A program made the position numbers and the translations under genes. Below, piece by piece: positions 23,876 to 27,387 of a DNA stretch of 27,387 bases. Numbering within the stretch: position 1 is the first letter of the stretch; each line of letters opens with the position of its first letter. Below the pieces are notes generated by a model, which saw only the letters and a list, made by a program, of their open reading frames with translations, ran no database searches and was not told the DNA's origin. The DNA is from Christensenella sp. UBA1252 (GTDB lineage: Bacteria; Bacillota; Clostridia; Christensenellales; CAG-1252), in assembly GCA_002308575.1 (NCBI GenBank), contig DBVY01000016.1, positions 7,236 to 34,622 of the forward strand, given 5' to 3'.

Positions 23876-23907
23876 CGCTTCTGCGGCAGAATTCTGCCGC
23901 AGAAGCG
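23876..23907. repeat. 32-bp perfect palindrome
   Basis: CGCTTCTGCGGCAGAA followed at once by its exact reverse complement, centred on the GAATTC at 23889-23894. There is no loop and no T-run, so it is not an ordinary terminator. A TAGAAT -10-like box (23855-23860) with a weak TTTCAA -35 lies just upstream. An ATG at 23859 opens a 25-residue frame through the palindrome, which I do not call. Confidence 0.85.
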
Positions 23908-24030
23908 ATGTAAGACGGTCACCAAAGAGAACATAAAACGGGAAAAGACGTTTTGACTTCGAAGCCTGCAAACGCAAAGAAAGCGGATCGAAGATCCGCT
24001 ATAACGAAAGATGATATTTTCGTTTGTTCG
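23908..24030. other. Spacer between palindrome and transposase stop
   Basis: Holds two hairpins: AGCGGATC-gaa-GATCCGCT (23982-24000), which on the minus strand is followed by TTCTTT and may weakly end the transposase transcript, and AACGAAA/TTTCGTT (24003-24024). No gene is supported. The left end of the IS is probably in here but could not be fixed. Confidence 0.45.
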
Positions 24031-25050
24031 TTAGGTAACGGCGAGACGGCTCAAGTGCTCGGCGAAAAGTTCGCGGGACGTGGCGTAGCCCAAGACCTCA
24101 CGGGGATAAGCGTTTACCCAGTCTTCGACACGCTGCACGTCTTCGACGGTGTACTTCGATAAATCGCTGCCCTTCGGAACGAGGCGACGGATCTCACGGT
24201 TTAACCGTTCATTCGTACCACGCTCCGACGAGCAATATGGGTGACAGTAATACACCTGCGTACGTTTGCCGCGATAAATCGAACGCTCTATTCCTTGATG
24301 GTCCGAAAACTCGGACCCGTTATCTACGGTGATGGACTTGAAGACCGAGCGAAACAGCTTTCCGAAGCGGCGTTCGAGGACGTTCAGACATCGGATCACG
24401 GACTCCGACTTTTGGTCGGACATCGGAAAAATAATCTCTTTACGGGTCAATCTCTCCGAGAGAACAAGGAGAGAGGATCTCGTCGGACCACAAACGCAGT
24501 CCATTTCCCAATGTCCGAACGTTTGACGGCTCCCTATCTCTTGGGGGCGCTTTTCAATGCTCACGCCTCGTGGAGCGCGCTTCATCACGGTCTTCCGATA
24601 CCCTTTCGGCTTACGCTTTGCGAGCGTGATATTCGCGAAGATACCGATTTCGATATACCGGTACAGCGTCGTCTTCGATATGCTCGTGAACGGAAGCCCC
24701 AAGCGCTTGATCTCTCCGAGAACGGCGCAGGGCGAAATTTTATCTTCGTTGACACGCTTCTCAAGGTAAGCACAAAAGGCATAGTCATGACCGATCTTCA
24801 GCGGCGAGCCTTTGGCGGTGCATTTCAAGCGATACCGTTCTTCCGCTATGTACGCGCTATAACTCTTATACGTTTCCCAAGTTCCGCCGTCAAGCAGTTC
24901 GCACTCTCCTCGATGCAGTTCGTTATAGATCGTAGTCAGAGAAACGCCGATAACCTCGGCAATCTCTTTCTTCGAATGTCCGGCGTTGTTCAACGTCTCA
25001 ATTTGTAGGCGTTGCGTGTACGTCAGATTTTTCGTTCCCGTCTTTCGCAT
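24031..25050 (-). CDS. IS30-family transposase
   Basis: 339 residues. An N-terminal helix-turn-helix (LTYTQRLQIETLNNAGHSKK then VIGVSLTTIYNEL) binds the element ends; the catalytic core shows D184 (HWEMDCVCG), D243 (ITVDNGSEF) and E276 (YCSSERGTNERLNREIRR), with the 33-residue D-to-E spacing of the IS30 DD(33)E group. The length is normal for the family and there is no frameshift, so it is probably active. AGGGGGA is the ribosome site. Transcription most likely starts at the promoter near 25213-25241, giving a leader of about 150 bases. Confidence 0.93.
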   Translation of the reverse strand: MRKTGTKNLTYTQRLQIETLNNAGHSKKEIAEVIGVSLTTIYNELHRGECELLDGGTWETYKSYSAYIAEERYRLKCTAKGSPLKIGHDYAFCAYLEKRVNEDKISPCAVLGEIKRLGLPFTSISKTTLYRYIEIGIFANITLAKRKPKGYRKTVMKRAPRGVSIEKRPQEIGSRQTFGHWEMDCVCGPTRSSLLVLSERLTRKEIIFPMSDQKSESVIRCLNVLERRFGKLFRSVFKSITVDNGSEFSDHQGIERSIYRGKRTQVYYCHPYCSSERGTNERLNREIRRLVPKGSDLSKYTVEDVQRVEDWVNAYPREVLGYATSRELFAEHLSRLAVT

Positions 25051-25117
25051 TTATGAATCCCCCTATTGACGAAACCCCTCTTTGCGATTTTTCGCAAAAG
25101 AAAAAGGAGGTCAGACT

Positions 25118-25192
25118 ATGAAGAGAGTGAAATTTATCACCATCACGATCAAATTTTTCTGCTTCTACTTCAACATAAGAATTATGCGGTAG
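25118..25192 (+). CDS. Possible 24-residue peptide, antisense to the transposase leader
   Basis: ATG at 25118 lies seven bases after a perfect AAGGAGG (25104-25110); 24 codons then TAG. The peptide starts MKRVKFITITIKFFCFYF and ends NIRIMR: a hydrophobic aromatic core between basic ends, the build of small membrane-active or leader peptides. A hairpin (TTTGCGA/TCGCAAA, near 25081-25098) stands just before the ribosome site and a TTGACG -35-like box near 25067, with no good -10. It may be real, or the AAGGAGG may be chance in a non-coding part of the IS. Confidence 0.4.
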   Translation: MKRVKFITITIKFFCFYFNIRIMR

Positions 25193-25212
25193 TCCAACCG
25201 TCCTTCCTCTTT

Positions 25213-25241
25213 ATGCTATCACAAAGCGGAGTTTTTGTCAA
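25213..25241 (-). promoter_or_regulatory. Promoter directed at the transposase
   Basis: On the minus strand TTGACA (25241-25236), 17-bp spacer, TAGCAT (25218-25213). A perfect -35 with a moderate -10; the transcript would read into the transposase gene. Confidence 0.55.
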
Positions 25242-25254
25242 ACCCCAGTAGCTG

Positions 25255-25547
25255 CCCCTAACCCTTGGGGATTCCTCTGAAGCCTTGTAGGGTAGGGCAA
25301 GCCTCGCCGTCAAGGGTCAGAAAAATAATGCTCCTTAATGCAGTTGCTTACCGCAATATTTTTCTTTCTTCCCTTGACTGCGGGCTTTTTCTACCCTCTT
25401 TTGCCATTAAGGGTTGAACGAATTTACCGTTCAACACCCGATATCAGTTTGGGATATTTTTAGCAACTGCTAATCCCAACGATAAAGGGCGACGGCGCGC
25501 ACGGCGCTAAACCGCTCGATGCATCGCCGTCTTTACCCTTTATCTAT
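25255..25547. repeat. Cluster of nested inverted repeats (structured element)
   Basis: Five or more hairpins follow one another. A long compound stem pairs AGGGTAG (25289-25295) with CTACCCT (25391-25397), GTCAAGGG (25309-25316) with CCCTTGAC (25371-25378) and AGAAAAATA (25319-25327) with TATTTTTCT (25357-25365). Then come GTTGAACG/CGTTCAAC (25413-25435), TTGGGAT/ATCCCAA enclosing TTAGC/GCTAA (25449-25479), and GATAAAGGG plus GACGGCG (25481-25497) pairing with CGCCGTC plus CCCTTTATC (25525-25544). The density far exceeds chance. It could be a miniature mobile element or a structured RNA. The last arm reaches into the next open frame. Confidence 0.7.
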
Positions 25548-26226
25548 TGGAATAGACAATAATTTTTCTGATGCTGTTGTACAGCCTCTAAAAACTTTAT
25601 ATGCCGATGTAGGTCATTCTCAAAATTTGGGGTTGTTTGGTGATAATTATGACTTTAAGGAAATTCAATCGGTTGTCGAACTTTTTGAAGAAGAAAACGA
25701 TATTCAAGTTTGGTTTGACAATTCCTTTTTTAAGGTATCTACAAATACCGAATTTTCATCTGAAGCAAAACAAGCTCTTGAATCGCAAAAATGGGTTTTA
25801 CGGTTTTGTGAAACTCCTGTAACAGCTTCTTCTTGGGGTGAGCCTCCTGTTGTAGGTTATACAGTTCATCGTACTCGTATCAGCGACGTTATAATTCTTC
25901 GCCTTCATTTTAAATCGCAAGGGAAAGAGTATAATCTTGGAGTCGTAGACAACAAGCAAACTGGATCTTTGGATCCTTTAGCACAAACACAAACTACATT
26001 TGATCTTTCCGATGAGTTGAAAGATTTCTTGTGGATTCTTTTGATTGTTTTAGGACTTTTTGTTCTTGGTGTTTTACTTTATCTCTTTTCTCCGATCCTT
26101 AAACTTCTTTTGTTTATTCTTTTGTTACCGTTCCGGGCGATAGGCCATATTTTAAAAAAGAATAAAGAGGATCGGGGATCTTCGGGCTTTCGTTCGACGA
26201 AAGCTTCTCGATATAGGCGGTGGTGA
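25519..26226 (+). CDS. AT-rich membrane protein, possibly 5'-truncated
   Basis: 235 residues from an ATG with no ribosome site, lying in the loop of the terminal hairpin; the first nine codons or so come from the structured element, so the native start may be lost. The body is mixed alpha/beta up to about 165 (including RISDVIILRLHFKSQGKEYN and LGVVDNKQTGS, a pattern I recall from hypothetical clostridial membrane proteins), then two membrane helices (169-190, 192-209) and a basic tail ending RYRRW. Codons end mostly in A or T, unlike the surrounding GC-rich genes, which suggests transfer. The next gene starts two bases after its stop. Function unknown; pseudogene status possible. Confidence 0.6.
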   Translation: MHRRLYPLSIGIDNNFSDAVVQPLKTLYADVGHSQNLGLFGDNYDFKEIQSVVELFEEENDIQVWFDNSFFKVSTNTEFSSEAKQALESQKWVLRFCETPVTASSWGEPPVVGYTVHRTRISDVIILRLHFKSQGKEYNLGVVDNKQTGSLDPLAQTQTTFDLSDELKDFLWILLIVLGLFVLGVLLYLFSPILKLLLFILLLPFRAIGHILKKNKEDRGSSGFRSTKASRYRRW

Positions 26227-26228
26227 TT

Positions 26229-26594
26229 ATGGCAAGGAAACGTAGATACACGAAAAAGTATACGCCGAGAAATGAGTTTCGGAAGAATAACAGTCCTTCA
26301 GCCATAGGGCACCCTGCTTATATCTTTGGGGAAACGAAAACAAAGTATAAGTCGTTTGGATTAACATCGAATCCTGATGATAAGGAACGAAAGATCGAAC
26401 TTCGAAAAAATCCTGATTCGAAGTCTACGGATAAGTCGTATATTCGAGTTAAACCTGTTACAGAGAATAAAAAATATTATTCGCAATCCATTTTGGATTG
26501 GAGCTTTTCAAAAGATGATATGTCAGTCGTTCGTCATTTGAAGAAGGATTATAAGAAGCGCGCATATCGTAAGCCGAAAAAGAAAAAGAAGTGA
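26229..26594 (+). CDS. Small, very basic AT-rich protein
   Basis: 121 residues from the ATG at 26229 (GGTGGT as weak ribosome site; GTG codons at 26220 and 26223 are in frame but overlap the previous stop). Both ends are strongly basic (MARKRRYTKKYTPR... and ...YRKPKKKKK). The middle shows GHPAYIFGE, KYKSFGLTSNP, ELRKNPDSKSTDKSYIRVKP and LDWSFSKDD, a set of motifs I associate with a recurrent accessory family in clostridial mobile DNA; no function is known to me. The charge suggests nucleic-acid or polyanion binding. Its base composition matches the gene upstream and not the housekeeping neighbours, so the two were probably acquired together. Confidence 0.7.
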   Translation: MARKRRYTKKYTPRNEFRKNNSPSAIGHPAYIFGETKTKYKSFGLTSNPDDKERKIELRKNPDSKSTDKSYIRVKPVTENKKYYSQSILDWSFSKDDMSVVRHLKKDYKKRAYRKPKKKKK

Positions 26595-26737
26595 GCCTGA
26601 TCCTGCATAAAGCACTTTCAATTCCTCGTGTTTCAGAGGTATCTCACTTCAGTAAATAGTATATCGCCGTTAAGGCATTTAAGTCAAGGAAGAATGAATA
26701 AAACAGTTAAAAAAGCGCCGTTTTTTTGAAAAAACGC
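26595..26737. other. Spacer between accessory genes and rpsF promoter
   Basis: GAAGTGAG (26588-26595) and CTCACTTC (26643-26650) could close a structure of about 60 bases with an inner CCTC/GAGG hairpin. A second hairpin, AAAGCG-ccg-T6/A6-CGCTTT (26712-26740), has a T-run only in the minus direction (rc of 26709-26714), so it looks like a minus-strand terminator or an insulator. No gene seen. Confidence 0.4.
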
Positions 26738-26766
26738 TTTACAATTATATAATAATAAATTATAAT
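26738..26766 (+). promoter_or_regulatory. rpsF-ssb promoter
   Basis: TTTACA (26738-26743), 17-bp AT-only spacer, TATAAT (26761-26766). Strong, as expected for a ribosomal protein operon. Confidence 0.85.
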
Positions 26767-26772
26767 GATTTT

Positions 26773-26817
26773 ACTTGCGCGGGTCGCAAGTATCCTTACT
26801 TTTGCGAAAAGCAAAGG
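26773..26817 (+). promoter_or_regulatory. rpsF leader hairpins
   Basis: The roughly 73-base leader begins with ACTTGCG-cgggt-CGCAAGT (26773-26791) and a second, weaker stem CTTTTGC/GCAAAG (26799-26816), then AAGGAGG. rpsF leaders in many bacteria bind the S6:S18 complex; the conserved CCG bulge of that element is not obvious here, so autoregulation is only possible. Confidence 0.4.
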
Positions 26818-26845
26818 TCAATCAGTCCAAAAGGAGGTAGTAAAA

Positions 26846-27127
26846 ATGAACAAGTACGAAGTTTTGTACATCTTGAACGGTGAAGCTGCGGACGAAGTCA
26901 AAGCGGCAACGGCGGACAAGTTCTCCCAATTGATCGTCGATCTGGGCGGCTCTGTCAGCACCGTGGACAAGTGGGGCATGAGAAAGTTCGCGTACCCCAT
27001 CAATTACAAGACCGAAGGCTATTACGTTCTTATGAATTTCGAAGCTGCGCCCGAAGTTCCCGCGGAACTCGAACGTCAGATGAGAAACGATGAAAACGTA
27101 ATTCGTTTTTTGGTAACGAGAAAGTAA
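26846..27127 (+). CDS. rpsF: 30S ribosomal protein S6
   Basis: 93 residues from the ATG at 26846, which follows AAGGAGG; the open frame continues 27 codons upstream through the leader hairpins and is not used. The sequence starts MNKYEVLYILNGEA and shows the S6 signature VDKWGMRKFAYPINYKTEGYY and the final DENVIRFLVTRK. S6 binds S18 on the 30S platform. The usual order rpsF-ssb-rpsR is followed: ssb begins 12 bases downstream. Confidence 0.96.
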   Translation: MNKYEVLYILNGEAADEVKAATADKFSQLIVDLGGSVSTVDKWGMRKFAYPINYKTEGYYVLMNFEAAPEVPAELERQMRNDENVIRFLVTRK

Positions 27128-27139
27128 TCGGAGGAAATT

Positions 27140-27387
27140 ATGAATAAGGTATTTTTAATCGGTAATTTGACCAAAGATCCCGAAGTATCGAGCACCAACA
27201 ACGGCATTCCCGTTTGCAAGTTTACGCTTGCGGTGTCGAGGCGTTTCGGCAACACCGAGACCGACTTCCTTCCCGTCATCGTTTGGAGAGGGCAGGCGGA
27301 AAACTGCGGTAAGTTCCTGAAAAAGGGCAGCAAAGCCGCGGTTGCGGGTTCGGTGCAAACCCGTTCGTACGACGCGAACGACGGCTC
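27140..27387 (+). CDS. ssb: Single-stranded DNA-binding protein (3' end outside window)
   Basis: Binds single-stranded DNA at forks and repair sites. The first 82 codons are present, behind GGAGG. MNKVFLIGNLTKDPEV is the family N-terminus, followed by the OB-fold elements CKFTLAVSRRF, DFLPVIVWRGQAENCGKFLKKG and AAVAGSVQTRSYD. The C-terminal acidic tail lies beyond the window. Confidence 0.95.
   Translation, partial: MNKVFLIGNLTKDPEVSSTNNGIPVCKFTLAVSRRFGNTETDFLPVIVWRGQAENCGKFLKKGSKAAVAGSVQTRSYDANDG

Larger units (their letters stand above)
23949..25243 (-). mobile_element. IS30-family insertion sequence (ends approximate)
   Basis: The transposase is clear but the ends are not. The best candidate ends share only a loose inverted match (GTTTTGAC at the left near 23951, GGTTTGAC on the minus strand near 25243, then scattered agreement), and no target duplication was found. 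If these ends were right the element would be about 1.3 kb. Taken as a minimum, the element covers the transposase and its promoter (24031-25241). Confidence 0.4.

Noticed and set aside
23861..23880. T-box-like GGTGGCAC in front of the palindrome
   Set aside because: The T-box core is GGTGGNACCGCG; only the start matches, no stem I or specifier loop is possible in the short upstream region, and no amino-acid gene follows.
1..27387. tRNA, rRNA, tmRNA and CRISPR array
   Set aside because: Both strands were read for TPsiC-like motifs, rRNA stretches and regularly spaced repeats; none was found. The smpB neighbourhood was checked for ssrA without success.

Overview
The window reads as a chromosomal segment of a GC-rich, low-redundancy Bacillota genome, most likely a spore-forming or formerly spore-forming member of the Clostridia. 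The evidence is a full-length SpoIIE with Spo0A-type boxes in front of it, Gram-positive style Shine-Dalgarno sequences (AAGGAGG), many rho-independent terminators, and typical firmicute versions of SecG, SmpB, GlmM and the rpsF-ssb pair. A closer placement (for example an uncultured gut lineage near Christensenellales) is only a guess. Almost all genes are on the + strand, and no tRNA, rRNA or CRISPR array was found.

Layout. 1-3075: 3' part of carB. 3372-5001: iscS-iscU, with its own near-consensus promoter and a dyad over the -35 box. Two copies of a 191-bp intergenic repeat, each carrying a strong terminator, follow carB and iscU and so flank iscSU as direct repeats. 5496-9359: a tightly coupled two-gene unit, an eight-helix membrane protein fused to a McrB-like AAA+ ATPase, then a DUF2357/McrC-like protein ending in zinc ribbons with no nuclease domain that I can see. 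This is the best candidate for an undescribed system. 9362-9829 (-): a small helical ferritin-like protein. 9997-12430: a cation/proton antiporter, a repeat-bearing lipoprotein and a membrane-anchored hypothetical protein. 12549-14798: spoIIE.

14910-20548 looks like one long transcription unit: secG, smpB, metY (O-acetylhomoserine sulfhydrylase), metA (with the Glu that predicts acetyl-CoA use), a RimK-like ATP-grasp ligase, a TPR protein and a DUF4037 nucleotidyltransferase-like protein. The last four genes overlap each other. glmS (-) and glmM (+) diverge from a 93-bp spacer; together they make glucosamine-1-phosphate for cell wall synthesis.

23729-26700 is the accessory part. It holds a 32-bp perfect palindrome, an IS30-family transposase (-), a 24-codon ORF with an excellent ribosome site running antisense to the transposase leader, about 290 bp of nested inverted repeats, and two visibly AT-rich genes (a membrane protein that may be 5'-truncated and a very basic protein). 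Housekeeping sequence resumes at 26738 with the promoter, leader and genes rpsF and ssb; ssb runs off the right edge.
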